Below the pieces are notes generated by a model. That model was given only the letters and a program-made list of their open reading frames with translations, ran no database searches and was not told the origin of the DNA. From positions 5,456,001-5,520,000 of the forward strand of contig CP136508.1 in NCBI GenBank assembly GCA_008011715.2: a stretch of 64,000 nt of DNA. The letters are read 5' to 3'. The stretch is from [Empedobacter] haloabium. GTDB lineage: Bacteria; Pseudomonadota; Gammaproteobacteria; Burkholderiales; Burkholderiaceae_D. The first letter of the stretch is position 1. The number at the start of each line of letters is the position of its first letter. Of this stretch, positions 7,926-17,244 are shown in pieces. Position numbers and translations under genes: made by a program.

Positions 7926-8486
7926 TCAGGTGGCGGTGCGCATCTGCCGCCGCCACCACCACCACGACACCAGCGCATTGACCCAGTACGCCGCGTACAG
8001 CACGGCCGTCAAGTTCAGCCCACGGCTGGCGTACAGCGGCACCGAGATCGTGTTCACCAGCAGCCAGACGGGCCACGTCTCGATGCGGCGCCCCATCAGC
8101 AGCAGCTGCGCGATCACGGAAAACGCCAGCACGGCGGAATCGATGAACGGCGCGTAGGCGTCCGTGAACTCGCGCAGCATCAGGCCATAGGCGGCGGTGG
8201 CCGCGATGCCGGCAACCGCCAGCTGCGCCAGGGTACGCACGCTGGCGGACGTGATCGGCAGCGGCGCGCCGCCCCCGCCGCGCAGCCACTGCACCCAGCC
8301 GACGATGCAGGTCAGGATGAAGAACACCTGCAGCGCCACGTCGGCATACAGCCGCACGTCGTGGAACAACACCGCGAACAGCGCGCAGCCGACGATGCCG
8401 AGCCACCAGGAATGGACATTATTGCGGCCGGCCAGCACGATCGAGACGGCCATGACGGCGTTGGCGGCGATTTCCAATGTCAACAC
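7926..8486 (-). CDS. pnuC: PnuC-like nicotinamide riboside transporter
   Basis: A 186-residue integral membrane protein with about seven hydrophobic segments. The PnuC signature lies in the C-terminal part (RIETWPVWLLVNTISVPLYASRGLNLTAVLYAAYWVNA). PnuC proteins facilitate uptake of nicotinamide riboside for NAD synthesis, driven by intracellular phosphorylation. The gene is slightly shorter than typical PnuC. No nadR or kinase gene is adjacent, and some PnuC-like proteins carry thiamine or riboflavin, so the substrate is inferred. It converges with the SIMPL gene, leaving only a few bases between. Confidence 0.85.
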   Translation of the reverse strand: MLTLEIAANAVMAVSIVLAGRNNVHSWWLGIVGCALFAVLFHDVRLYADVALQVFFILTCIVGWVQWLRGGGGAPLPITSASVRTLAQLAVAGIAATAAYGLMLREFTDAYAPFIDSAVLAFSVIAQLLLMGRRIETWPVWLLVNTISVPLYASRGLNLTAVLYAAYWVNALVSWWWWRRQMRTAT

Positions 8487-8633
8487 GCGGCGACCCTTTC
8501 AAGTGAGGAGCGGCCATTGTCCCGGATGCGCCCGCAACAATCAATCGCTTGAGCACCAGGGCGCGACAGCGCTGCTATAGTCTGCCGAGCTTCCCACATT
8601 CCGGGACTGTCCCGGATTTTTTCGACGCCAACA

Positions 8634-10232
8634 ATGCCCTTGTCACGCCTCGCCTCTCTCTTACTTCTGGCCGCCCTGACCGGCTGCGCTACGCCGTCCA
8701 TGCCACCGTGGCAGCCCGACCAGGGCGACGGCACTTATCGCAATCCTGTGCTGCACGCCGATTATTCGGACCCGGACGCCATCCGCGTGGGCGAGCGCTA
8801 TTACATGACGGCTTCCAGCTTCAACTACGTGCCCGGCCTGCCGCTGCTGGAGTCCGATGACATGGTCAACTGGCGCCTGGTCGGCCACGCGCTGCCGCGC
8901 CTCGTGCCGGAAGGGACGTTCGCGACGCCCCAATTCGGCAAGGGCGTGTGGGCACCGTGCCTGCGCTGGCACGACGGCAAATTCTGGATCTTCTATCCCG
9001 ACCCGGACCACGGCGTGTACGTCATCACCGCCGAGCGTTTCGCCGGCCCATGGAGCGCGCCGCACCTGCTCCTGCCCGGCAAGGGCATCATCGACCCGAC
9101 CCCGCTGTGGGACGACGACGGCAACGCCTGGCTGCTGCACGCCTGGGCCAAGAGCCGCGCCGGCATCAACAACATCCTGACCTTGCGGCGCATGGCCCCG
9201 GACGGCCGCACCCTGCTGGACGACAAGGGCCGCGACATCATCGACGGCAACCGGCTGCCGGGCTACCGCACGCTGGAAGGCCCCAAGTTCTACAAGCGGA
9301 ACGGTTACTACTATGTGTTCGCCCCGGCCGGCGGCGTGGCCGAAGGCTGGCAGAGCGTGTTCCGCGCCCGTTCCATCGAGGGCCCGTACGAGGAGCGCAT
9401 CGTGCTGGACCAGGGCCGCAGCGCCGTCAACGGCCCGCACCAGGGCGCCTGGGTGCGCGCGGCGGACGGCAAGGACTGGTTCCTGCATTTCCAGGACAAG
9501 AAGGCCTACGGGCGCATCGTGCACCTGCAGCCGCTGCGTTGGGCCGACGGCTGGCCCGTCATTGGCACGGATGGCCTCGCGCCGCACAAGGGCGAGCCGG
9601 TCGCACGGCATGCCAAGCCCGCCGCCGGGGCCGTCGCCGCGCCCGCGACCAGCGACGAGTTCTCGTCCACTACGCTGGGGCCGCAATGGCAATGGAACGC
9701 CAATCCGCAACCCGGCTGGCATTCGCTGTCGGTGCATCACGGCGCGTTGCGGCTGTTCACGCAGGCGGTGCCGGCCGCGCGCGACTTCGTACGCGGTGCG
9801 CCGATCCTGTCGCAGAAGGTGCCGGCGCCGGCGTTCAGCGTGCGCACCCACGTGGCCTTGCACGACGCGCTTGACGGCGACCGCGCCGGCCTGATCGTCG
9901 ACGGCATGCAGTATGCGTGGATCGGACTGCGCCGGCAGGCGGGCCGCACGCAGCTGGTGTATGCGCAGTGCGCACCGGCCGTGATGCGCTGCACGGAAGC
10001 GACGCAGGTGCTGCTGGCCGATGCGCCGCCCGCAATGCACCTGCGGCTGGACTGGGCCGATGGCGCGAGGGTGCGGTTCTCGTACAGCGCCGATGGCGCG
10101 GCGTGGACGCCGGCCCCGGGATCGTTCGCCGCGCAGCCGGGGCGCTGGGTCGGGGCGACGCTGGGGTTGTTCAGCGTTGGCGAGCACGCCGGCGGCTATG
10201 CCGACTTCGATTATTTTCGGGTGAGCCGCTAG
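8634..10232 (+). CDS. Glycoside hydrolase family 43 lipoprotein (beta-xylosidase/arabinofuranosidase type)
   Basis: A 532-residue protein with a lipoprotein signal (lipobox LTGC, Cys18), so it is membrane-anchored outside the cytoplasm. The five-bladed GH43 propeller (about residues 35-320) shows the base Asp46 in DYSDPD, the pKa-modulating Asp in IIDPTPLW and the acid Glu215 in TLEGPKFYK. The C-terminal 200 residues form a concanavalin-like beta-sandwich (FSSTTLGPQWQWNANP...) as in GH43 xylosidases. It probably trims xylan or arabinan oligosaccharides. It is a solitary gene with no other polysaccharide-use genes beside it, so the exact substrate is unknown. Confidence 0.92.
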   Translation: MPLSRLASLLLLAALTGCATPSMPPWQPDQGDGTYRNPVLHADYSDPDAIRVGERYYMTASSFNYVPGLPLLESDDMVNWRLVGHALPRLVPEGTFATPQFGKGVWAPCLRWHDGKFWIFYPDPDHGVYVITAERFAGPWSAPHLLLPGKGIIDPTPLWDDDGNAWLLHAWAKSRAGINNILTLRRMAPDGRTLLDDKGRDIIDGNRLPGYRTLEGPKFYKRNGYYYVFAPAGGVAEGWQSVFRARSIEGPYEERIVLDQGRSAVNGPHQGAWVRAADGKDWFLHFQDKKAYGRIVHLQPLRWADGWPVIGTDGLAPHKGEPVARHAKPAAGAVAAPATSDEFSSTTLGPQWQWNANPQPGWHSLSVHHGALRLFTQAVPAARDFVRGAPILSQKVPAPAFSVRTHVALHDALDGDRAGLIVDGMQYAWIGLRRQAGRTQLVYAQCAPAVMRCTEATQVLLADAPPAMHLRLDWADGARVRFSYSADGAAWTPAPGSFAAQPGRWVGATLGLFSVGEHAGGYADFDYFRVSR

Positions 10233-11743
10233 AGACCCAACGCGAACACCAGCCCGGCGACCGGTTCGCCGCTGTCCTCGCGCAAGGTGCACGCCACCTG
10301 CTCGCGCACCGTGAAACCGTGCCGCGCGGCGAGCATGGCAAGATATTCGGCCGCGTGCGCATACCGGCCCGACGCGCGCAGGGAATAGCCGTCGCCGTCC
10401 AGCGCCTCGACCGAGAACACGAACGTTCCGCCAGCGCGCAGCCCCTGCCGCGCCGCCGCCAGCACGGGATCGAGGTCGCCGACGTAGACCAGCACGTCGG
10501 CGGCCGTCAGCACGTCCCAGCGCGCCGGCGTCTGCGCCAGATAGGCCGTCAGCTCGCCGCAGGCCAGCGCATCGTAGACGCCCAGCTCGCGCGCCTGCGC
10601 CAGCATGCCGGCCGACAGGTCGACACCTTCCAGCTGACGCGCCAACGGCCGCAACAGCGGCCCGCACAGGCCCGTGCCGCAGCCCAGGTCGAGGATATCG
10701 AGCCCACTGCGGCCTGCCAGCTGGCGCGCCAGCACGTCCGCCAGCAGCGTTGGGGTGCGATAGCGCAGCACGTCGACCAGGTGGCGGTCGAAGCGGCCGG
10801 CGTATTGGTCGAACAGCGCCGCCACGTAGCCGGCGGGCGAGGCCTGCGGCGCGGGCGCGGCGCCCAGCGACGCGAGCAGGTAGGCCACAGTGGCGCCATC
10901 GGCGCCGCAGGCGGCGGCCGCCTCGTAAGCGGCAATGGCCTCATCGCGCCGGCCCAGTGCACGCAACGCGTTGGCCCGACCCAGCTGGGCACGCGGATGG
11001 CCGGGGCGCAGGCGCAGCGCCTGGTCGTAGCTGTCCAGCGCCGCGTGCGCCTCCTGCGCACGCAGCAGCAAGGTGCCGCGGCTGCACCAAGACGCCACGT
11101 AATCGGGTTGCGCACGCAGCGCGCGGTCGAACGCCTCCAGCGCATCCTCGGCCTGGTCGAGCGCCGCCAGCGAGACGCCGGCACCGTGCAAGGCCTCCGC
11201 ATATGCCGGCCGCTGCGTCAGGGCCGCGCCGAAAGCGTCCAGCGCGTCGGCATGCCGGTCCAGCGCCTGCAGCGCCAGCGCGCGGTTGCAGAACGCCTCG
11301 GCATAGCTTGGCGCCAGCGCCAGTGCGCGCTCGTAGCTGGCCAGTGCTTCGTCCAGCCGGCCCAGGCGTCGCAGCGCATTGCCGCGATTGCACAGCGCCA
11401 TCGGATAGTCCGGCTGCAGCGCCAGCGCGCGTTCGTAGCTGGCCAGGGCGTCCTGCTCGCGGCCGAGGTCCTGCAGCACGGCGCCCAGGTTGCAGTGGGC
11501 GATGGCACGGCCGGCGTCGATGGCCAGCGCCTGCGTGATCAGGTCCAGCGCCAGCTCCGGTGCCTGGCGCTGGCGCGCGATCACGCCCGAGAGATGGAGC
11601 GCATCGAAATTGGCAGGGTCGCGCGCCAGCACGGCGGCATACAGCGCGTCGGCCTGGGCCAGCTCGCCGCGCTGGTGGTGCGCCACGGCCTGGCGCAGCA
11701 GCGCGCCGATGTCGGAAGGGTCGATGGAATGCATGGCCCGCAT
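10229..11743 (-). CDS. TPR-repeat protein with C-terminal class I methyltransferase domain
   Basis: A 504-residue protein. About eight tetratricopeptide repeats fill residues 10-300 (recurring ALA..D....A..NLG.....G....A...YE pattern). A SAM-dependent methyltransferase domain follows (about 320-504) with motif I LDILDLGCGTGLCGPLL and motif II/III around DVLTAADVLVYVGDL. Such TPR-methyltransferases are common in betaproteobacteria and are thought to methylate a protein or small molecule bound by the TPR; the substrate is not known. The 3' end overlaps the GH43 gene by 4 bases in convergent orientation. Confidence 0.88.
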   Translation of the reverse strand: MRAMHSIDPSDIGALLRQAVAHHQRGELAQADALYAAVLARDPANFDALHLSGVIARQRQAPELALDLITQALAIDAGRAIAHCNLGAVLQDLGREQDALASYERALALQPDYPMALCNRGNALRRLGRLDEALASYERALALAPSYAEAFCNRALALQALDRHADALDAFGAALTQRPAYAEALHGAGVSLAALDQAEDALEAFDRALRAQPDYVASWCSRGTLLLRAQEAHAALDSYDQALRLRPGHPRAQLGRANALRALGRRDEAIAAYEAAAACGADGATVAYLLASLGAAPAPQASPAGYVAALFDQYAGRFDRHLVDVLRYRTPTLLADVLARQLAGRSGLDILDLGCGTGLCGPLLRPLARQLEGVDLSAGMLAQARELGVYDALACGELTAYLAQTPARWDVLTAADVLVYVGDLDPVLAAARQGLRAGGTFVFSVEALDGDGYSLRASGRYAHAAEYLAMLAARHGFTVREQVACTLREDSGEPVAGLVFALGL

Positions 11744-12060
11744 TAGACCACAGCGGCGCGGCGTTGCATGTCATCGCCGCGTAAAAATCGGCATGCACAA
11801 TACGCCTCGCTCAGTGGAGAGGGCAATTGGCGGCGCGAGCCGCCACTACCGGCGCCGGCGGTCGGGAAATATACCGGCACCACATTCCCATGCGGCTGTC
11901 CCCGCCATGACAGTTGCGCTAAACCTGGTGACAATATCGCGACCTTTCCCCTCATCGCGATGCTACACTTTGACAAGCCTCAGACAGCCGGCGCTCCGCC
12001 AGTGGCGCCGTCTGTGCAGTCCCCATACTGGCTCGCAAAACGCGAATACAGAGGGAGAAT
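11744..12060. other. Divergent intergenic region, 317 bp, no gene seen
   Basis: Lies between the divergently transcribed TPR-methyltransferase and subtilase genes and must hold both promoters. A TTGACA at 11970-11975 has no good -10 partner. The only clear site is the AGGGAGA ribosome-binding site just before the subtilase ATG. No coding capacity with plausible start or codon use was found. Confidence 0.6.
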
Positions 12061-13245
12061 ATGATGAAAAAATACGTGGTCCTGAGAAGCAGTGCGCCCG
12101 CCGAAGCACGCGTGCAGCCCGGCCTGGCCGGCACCCGGCTGTTCGAGACGCTGCGCCATGCCGCCGCCCAGCCGCAAATCACCGTCGAGCGCCTGAGCGA
12201 CAGAGAGCTGGCGCAAGCGCGCGCCGAGCCGGATGTGCGCCTGGTCGCACCGACGATGCCGACCCGCCTGATCGAGCCGTTCAAGAGCGCCGCCCCGGCC
12301 GCCGCGGCCGACAGCTGGGGTATCGCGGCAGTAGGCGCGGACAAGAGCCGCTTCACGGGCGCCGGCGTCACCGTCTGCGTGCTCGACACGGGCATCGACG
12401 CGAACCACGCGGCATTCAAGGGCGTCGACCTCGTCACCAACGACTTCAGCGGCGACGGCATCGACGACGTGGTCGGCCACGGTACCCACTGCGCCGGCAC
12501 GATCTTCGGTCGCGACGTCGGCCGCCGCATCGGCATCGCACGCGGTGTCGAGAAGGCGTTGATCGGGAAAGTGCTGGGCAACGACGGCTCCGGCAGTTCC
12601 GAGATGCTGTTCAACGGCATGACCTGGGCGCTGCAGCAGAACGCCAACATCATCTCGATGTCGCTGGGCTTCGACTTCCCCGGCATGGTGGAAGAGCTGA
12701 CGAAGGGCGGCATGCCGGTCGCGCTGGCCACGTCGCAGGCACTGGAGGCGTATCGCGGCAATCTGCGCATGTTCGACGCGATCATGGCGATGCTGGACGC
12801 GCAGGGCGGGCTGGGTATCGAACCGCTGGTCGTGGCGGCCGCGGGCAACGAAAGCCGGCGCGACGACAACAAGGACTTCCGCATCGCCGTCTCGCTGCCG
12901 GCGGCGGCGAACGACGTCGTCAGCGTGGCCGCGATCGGCAAGCGCAACGACAAGCTGTTCGTGGCCAATTTCTCCAACTACATGGCACGCATCAGCGCCC
13001 CCGGCGTGGACATCACGTCGGCCTTCCCCGGCGGCGGCTTCGAAACCTGGAGCGGCACCAGCATGGCCTGCCCGCACGTGGCCGGGGTGGCCGCGCTGTG
13101 GTGGGAGGCGCTGCAGAAAGGCGGCGGCCAGGCCGACGCCCGCACGGTCGCGGCCAAACTGTCGGCCACGGCACGGCGCGACGTGTTCCCGGCCGATATC
13201 GACGGGACCGATATCGGCGATGGGTTCCTGACGGCGCCTGAGTAA
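12061..13245 (+). CDS. S8 family subtilisin-like serine protease
   Basis: A 394-residue protease with the complete subtilase catalytic set: Asp109 (VCVLDTGID), His140 (GHGTHCAGT), Ser334 (GTSMACPHVAG) and oxyanion Asn263 (AAAGNES). Residues 1-85 (KKYVVLRSS..., ITVERLSDRELAQARAEPDVRLVAP) look like an I9-type inhibitory propeptide. No signal peptide precedes it; the first residues are MMKKYVV. It is therefore either cytoplasmic or exported by a non-Sec route. A good AGGGAG site supports this start, with the adjacent second ATG an equal alternative. Confidence 0.93.
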   Translation: MMKKYVVLRSSAPAEARVQPGLAGTRLFETLRHAAAQPQITVERLSDRELAQARAEPDVRLVAPTMPTRLIEPFKSAAPAAAADSWGIAAVGADKSRFTGAGVTVCVLDTGIDANHAAFKGVDLVTNDFSGDGIDDVVGHGTHCAGTIFGRDVGRRIGIARGVEKALIGKVLGNDGSGSSEMLFNGMTWALQQNANIISMSLGFDFPGMVEELTKGGMPVALATSQALEAYRGNLRMFDAIMAMLDAQGGLGIEPLVVAAAGNESRRDDNKDFRIAVSLPAAANDVVSVAAIGKRNDKLFVANFSNYMARISAPGVDITSAFPGGGFETWSGTSMACPHVAGVAALWWEALQKGGGQADARTVAAKLSATARRDVFPADIDGTDIGDGFLTAPE

Positions 13246-13273
13246 CGGAAGGCCGGCTGCGCTTGCACGGCGC

Positions 13274-14908
13274 CTATGGCAGCCTGCCCGGGTGGACTGC
13301 CATGGGCACGGCGTCGATCGGCTTGTCGCAGGCCAGCGACAAGCGCATGTCGCCCGGGCCGGCAAGGGGCACCGTGGCGCCGGCACGACCGCAGTCTGCC
13401 CGGATCCTTTCATAAGCTTGAGCGGCGTTGTCGCGCAAGTCGATGGCGAAGGCGTGGCTGATCGTCGGCGAATCGCTTACCGTCCTGCAGTTGAACCGCC
13501 CGTCCAGCCGGAAGCCCTCCGGCAGCGTCCAGTAGCCTCGCCCGCCCGAGCAGTCGTTTGCGAGCAGATAGTGCAGTACCGCGCGCGCATACACCGCATT
13601 GGCGTGCCTGCCACTCGTATTCACGATCCCCAGCTCGGTCATAACCGTCTCGAGCGGCGTCGTGTCATCGAGGCGACCGGCCGCCAACAGCTGCCCGATA
13701 TACGCATGCGCGCTCGGCACGGCATCGCGGGACAGTCTGTTCATGAGGTTGACGACCGCATCGCCATCCAGCTGCAACACCGGGGCCACCGCCTTGAAAT
13801 AGCTCCCTGCTCCGTCGGGCTGGACCTGGCTGTAGCGATCATACAGCGCAAACGCCAGCGTGCCACAGTCATAGAACAGCCGTTGCTCGCTCGACGTGGG
13901 TTCGACAGCGGTGAGCGAACGGTTGCCGAGGCGTGCCAGGCACTGGTTGATGCGCTCGTCCAGCGCCTCGACGACAAACGGCGTGCCCGCCAGGCGCGTG
14001 GCACGCAGGGCCTGCAGCGCCGCATACTCGGCCATTCCTTCATGAATCCATGGGCGCCCGTGATCGGCACCGCCCCCATCTTCGCGTTCAAATACATGAA
14101 ACAGCTCATGGGCCAGCATCTGGCGCAGCATCAGCCGGCGCTGTTCCGACGGCGTTTGCCAGTCGCCCCCTGTCAGTGCGAGGCGAATCGACTGGCCGGG
14201 CAGCACGTCGCCGCGGTAGCTCGCACCGGGCTGCTCGGGTGCCGCGACGACCAGCATGATATTGGGCCGCAATGGTCGGCGCCACCCGAGTGCCTTGACG
14301 TAGTAATGCGCCAGCCTTGGCAGGGTCGTGCGCAGCTCGGTCGTGACCCATGGCGGCGTGCGCCGGTCGAGCAGGATGGAGCCCCCTGCCAGTCGTTGCG
14401 CAGTGAGTGGCCCCATGTATAAATAAGCGCCTTCTTGCGGCACCATCGCCGCACCGGCAGCTATTCTGTTACCGCGCACATAACCGGGTTTGGCGAGAAC
14501 GAACGCGGTCGGCATCTCCAGTTCCAGGTACGACGAATAGACCGCTACGCCGCCGTCGCCGAAATCGACCAGCGCGTCATAACTTCGCAGCCGGCCTTGC
14601 TGCGCTCGGCCGATGACCAAGCGCAGGCGGCTGATTTCACCGCCATCGGCGGCGGTGACGGCGTTGCCCTCCATGACGAGGCCGGAATCGGCGGGCAGCC
14701 ACCGACGCCGCGCCGCATCGACGGTGGCCTCCTTGAACCGGACGACCCTGGTGCCGGCGGGCAGGTGAAAATCCGCCGTGACGTTGCCCTGTCTGTCGAT
14801 GTCGAGATTGACGACAGCTCGCGGCGACGCCATCGCGCTGCCGCCGCAAACCAGCCATAGGACGATAGCGCATACGCAGGCGCGCGCGAGCCGGACGCAG
14901 CGTGACAT
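13274..14908 (-). CDS. Exported gluzincin-type zinc metallopeptidase-like protein
   Basis: About 544 residues. The ATG used here follows a GGTGAGAG site; an in-frame GTG 42 bases further upstream is possible. A signal peptide (ARACVCAIVLWLVCGGSAMA) is followed by a beta-rich N-terminal part. The zinc site is His267-Glu-Leu-Phe-His271, with Glu290 19 residues further on (WIHEGMAEY), the HExxH-18-E pattern of M1/M61-type gluzincins. The C-terminal part, which lies between the zinc site and a Cys-rich end, is not recognised. It is a predicted periplasmic or secreted peptidase, converging with the subtilase, and is not assignable to a characterised family by eye. Confidence 0.8.
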   Translation of the reverse strand: MSRCVRLARACVCAIVLWLVCGGSAMASPRAVVNLDIDRQGNVTADFHLPAGTRVVRFKEATVDAARRRWLPADSGLVMEGNAVTAADGGEISRLRLVIGRAQQGRLRSYDALVDFGDGGVAVYSSYLELEMPTAFVLAKPGYVRGNRIAAGAAMVPQEGAYLYMGPLTAQRLAGGSILLDRRTPPWVTTELRTTLPRLAHYYVKALGWRRPLRPNIMLVVAAPEQPGASYRGDVLPGQSIRLALTGGDWQTPSEQRRLMLRQMLAHELFHVFEREDGGGADHGRPWIHEGMAEYAALQALRATRLAGTPFVVEALDERINQCLARLGNRSLTAVEPTSSEQRLFYDCGTLAFALYDRYSQVQPDGAGSYFKAVAPVLQLDGDAVVNLMNRLSRDAVPSAHAYIGQLLAAGRLDDTTPLETVMTELGIVNTSGRHANAVYARAVLHYLLANDCSGGRGYWTLPEGFRLDGRFNCRTVSDSPTISHAFAIDLRDNAAQAYERIRADCGRAGATVPLAGPGDMRLSLACDKPIDAVPMAVHPGRLP

Positions 14909-15068
14909 CAACACGCTCTCACCTCTGCCACTGGTTTCTCCACGGTTCACACCGGCTTCATGCAGCCGGCTAGTGCCTCATCTTCGGCACTTTATACGAA
15001 AGCGATGCAGGACGGGCTCCTCTGCCAGGGCGAGGAGCCCAGGAGAGCATGCCCGTCCAGCAGGATGG

Positions 15069-15848
15069 TTACGCGAACTTGGTGAAATCCGGCTTGCGCT
15101 TCTCGAAGAAAGCCATGAACGCTTCCTTCGCTTCCGGCGCCAGCAGCATCTCGCCGAACAGCTTGCTTTCCTTGGCGATGATGGCATTGAGCTCTTCCTT
15201 GCGGCCCTGCGTCATCAGGCTCTTGGTCGTACGGATCGACGCGGCCGGCAGCGCGACCAGCTTGGCCGCTTGCGCGCGCGCGTAGTCCAGCACTTCGGCG
15301 GCCGGCAGCACTTTCGAGACGATGCCCATGTCGTAGGCTTCCTGGGCCGTGAACGGCTCGCCCAGCATCAGCTTCTCGGCGGCGCGGGCGTGGCCGGCGG
15401 CCAGCGGCATCAGCATCGACGAGCCGAATTCAGGGCACAGGCCCAGCTGCGTGAACGGCACGGAGAACTTGGCGCTGTCGCCGGCGTAGACCAGGTCGCA
15501 ATGCATCAGCAGCGTGGTGCCGATGCCAATCGCCATGCCGCCGATCGCCGCCACCACGGGCTTGGTGGTGCCCGACAGGGCGCGCATGAACTGGAACACG
15601 GGACGGTTGGCGAATTCCTCGGCCGTACTGGGGCGCGCGGTTTTCATGAAGTCGTCCAGGTCGTTCCCGGCCGTGAAGATCTCCGGCTTGCCGGCGATCA
15701 GGATGGCGCGCACTTCGTTGTCCGTCTCGGCCGCGTTGATCGTGTCCGCCATGGTCTGGTACATCGCGGAGGTGATCGCGTTCTTGCGCTCGGGGCGGTT
15801 GAATTCCAGCGTGAGGATGCCGCCTTCCTTGCTGACGAGGATGTCCAT
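15069..15848 (-). CDS. Enoyl-CoA hydratase/isomerase family protein
   Basis: A 259-residue crotonase-fold protein. The N-terminal TLEFNRPERKNAIT strand, the oxyanion-hole segments FTAGNDLDDF and AIGGMAIGIGTTLLMHCD, and the SVPFTQLGLCPEFGSS region are all in place. The single acidic residue (Glu in PEFGSS) and the Asp-rich NDLDDF are more like delta3,delta2-enoyl-CoA isomerases or 2-enoyl-CoA hydratases with one catalytic acid. It is the last gene of the beta-oxidation operon, separated from the thiolase by 178 bp that hold a hairpin and a palindromic repeat. Confidence 0.9.
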   Translation of the reverse strand: MDILVSKEGGILTLEFNRPERKNAITSAMYQTMADTINAAETDNEVRAILIAGKPEIFTAGNDLDDFMKTARPSTAEEFANRPVFQFMRALSGTTKPVVAAIGGMAIGIGTTLLMHCDLVYAGDSAKFSVPFTQLGLCPEFGSSMLMPLAAGHARAAEKLMLGEPFTAQEAYDMGIVSKVLPAAEVLDYARAQAAKLVALPAASIRTTKSLMTQGRKEELNAIIAKESKLFGEMLLAPEAKEAFMAFFEKRKPDFTKFA

Positions 15849-15873
15849 GTCTCTTCTCCTTGTTTTGAATGAT

Positions 15874-15906
15874 GAAGGGCGCCCGGTCGAAACCGCGGCG
15901 CCCTTC
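15874..15906. other. GC-rich hairpin between thiolase and enoyl-CoA hydratase genes
   Basis: A 10-bp perfect stem (GAAGGGCGCC / GGCGCCCTTC) with a 13-nt loop. On the minus strand, the direction of the operon, it is not followed by T residues. It is therefore more likely a processing or partial-termination structure than a full terminator; a short T-rich run follows only on the plus strand. Confidence 0.5.
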
Positions 15907-15954
15907 TTTATCTAGCGAGCCGGAAGCTCATATTTAAACCCAAGGCCAAGAGCC

Positions 15955-15981
15955 GGGGTCAGACCCGACGGGTCTGACCCC
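15955..15981. repeat. Palindromic repeat C, intact copy
   Basis: GGGGTCAGACCC, a 3-nt centre (gac), then GGGTCTGACCCC: a perfect 12-bp-arm palindrome. It is the intact counterpart of repeat B, which the IS481 element split. It lies in the gap between two beta-oxidation genes on the minus strand. Confidence 0.9.
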
Positions 15982-16026
15982 AGATTTGGGTTCCGGGTTT
16001 GAGCCATGAGCCGCCGGCTCTTTGTA

Positions 16027-17223
16027 TTACACGCGCTCGATGATACCAGCAGCGCCCATGCCGGCGCCGACGCACATCGTCACCATGCCGTACTTCAGGT
16101 TGTTGCGGCGCAGTGCGTGCACGACGGTCGCGGCGCGGATCGCACCGGTCGCGCCCAGCGGGTGGCCCAGGGCGATTGCGCCGCCCATCGGGTTGACCTT
16201 GCTGGTGTCCAGGTTCAGGTCGCGGATCACGGCCAGCGCCTGGGCGGCGAAGGCTTCGTTCAGCTCGATCCAGTCCAGCTGGTCCTGCGTGATGCCGGCG
16301 GCGGCCAGCGCGGCAGGAATCGCCACCTTCGGGCCGATGCCCATGATTTCCGGCGGCACGCCGCGCACGGCGAACGACGAGAACTTGGCCAGCGGCGTCA
16401 GGTTGTGTTCCTTCAGGATCTTCTCCGAGACGACGATCAGCGCGCCGGCGCCGTCCGACATCTGCGACGACGTTGCCGCCGTCACGGAACCCTTGGCGGC
16501 GAAGACGGGCTTGAGCTTCGCCATGCCTTCGATCGACGCGTCGGCACGTGGGCCTTCGTCCGCATCGACGGTGCGCTTACCGATCTTGATCTCGCCGGTA
16601 CGCAGGTCAGGCGTGCGGGTGATGATTTCTACCGGCGTGATCTCGTCCTTGAAGTAGCCGGCCTGCTGGGCGGCGATGGCGCGGCGGTGCGATTCCAGGC
16701 CGAAGGCGTCCTGGTCTTCGCGCGACACCTTCCATTGCTTCGCCACGTTCTCGGCCGTCAGGCCCATGCCGTAGGCCAGGCCCACGTTCTCGTCCTTGAA
16801 CGTGTCCATGTTGATCGACGGGTGGTGGCCCATCATCGGCACCATCGACATCGATTCGACGCCGCCGGCGATCATCACGTCGGCTTCGCCGACGCGGATG
16901 CGGTCCGCCGCCATCGCCAGGGCGGTGATGCCGGAGGCGCAGTAGCGGTTGACGGTGACGCCGCCGACCGTGTTCGGCAGGCCGGCCAGCACGACCGAAT
17001 TACGGGCGATGTTGAAGCCCTGCTCCGCTTCCGGGAACGAGCAGCCGACGATCGCGTCGACGATCAGGGCCGGGTCCAGGTTCGGCACGGCGGCCATGGC
17101 GCCGCGGATCGCGTGCACCAGCAGGTCGTCCGGGCGCGTCTTGTTGAACATGCCGCGTGGCGCCTTGCCGATCGGGGTGCGGGTCGCTGCGACGATGTAT
17201 GCGTCTTGAAGTTGTTTGCTCAT
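16027..17223 (-). CDS. Acetyl-CoA C-acyltransferase (beta-ketothiolase, FadA-like)
   Basis: A 398-residue thiolase that cleaves 3-ketoacyl-CoA with CoA to acetyl-CoA and a shortened acyl-CoA. The catalytic residues are Cys95 (NRYCASG), His354 (GHPLGATG) and Cys384 (CVGAGMGAAG). It directly follows the bifunctional hydratase/dehydrogenase gene with a 21-bp gap on the same strand, so it serves as the last step of fatty-acid beta-oxidation. It is only distantly similar to the second thiolase of the window (near 57 kb), which belongs to a different gene context. Confidence 0.95.
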   Translation of the reverse strand: MSKQLQDAYIVAATRTPIGKAPRGMFNKTRPDDLLVHAIRGAMAAVPNLDPALIVDAIVGCSFPEAEQGFNIARNSVVLAGLPNTVGGVTVNRYCASGITALAMAADRIRVGEADVMIAGGVESMSMVPMMGHHPSINMDTFKDENVGLAYGMGLTAENVAKQWKVSREDQDAFGLESHRRAIAAQQAGYFKDEITPVEIITRTPDLRTGEIKIGKRTVDADEGPRADASIEGMAKLKPVFAAKGSVTAATSSQMSDGAGALIVVSEKILKEHNLTPLAKFSSFAVRGVPPEIMGIGPKVAIPAALAAAGITQDQLDWIELNEAFAAQALAVIRDLNLDTSKVNPMGGAIALGHPLGATGAIRAATVVHALRRNNLKYGMVTMCVGAGMGAAGIIERV

Positions 17224-17244
17224 GTTATTCGTCCTAGTAGTCGC

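Noticed and set aside
16027..17223. The FadA-like thiolase as a second resistance-type thiolase
   Set aside because: It lies in a complete beta-oxidation operon and shows degradative thiolase features, so no polyyne link is indicated.
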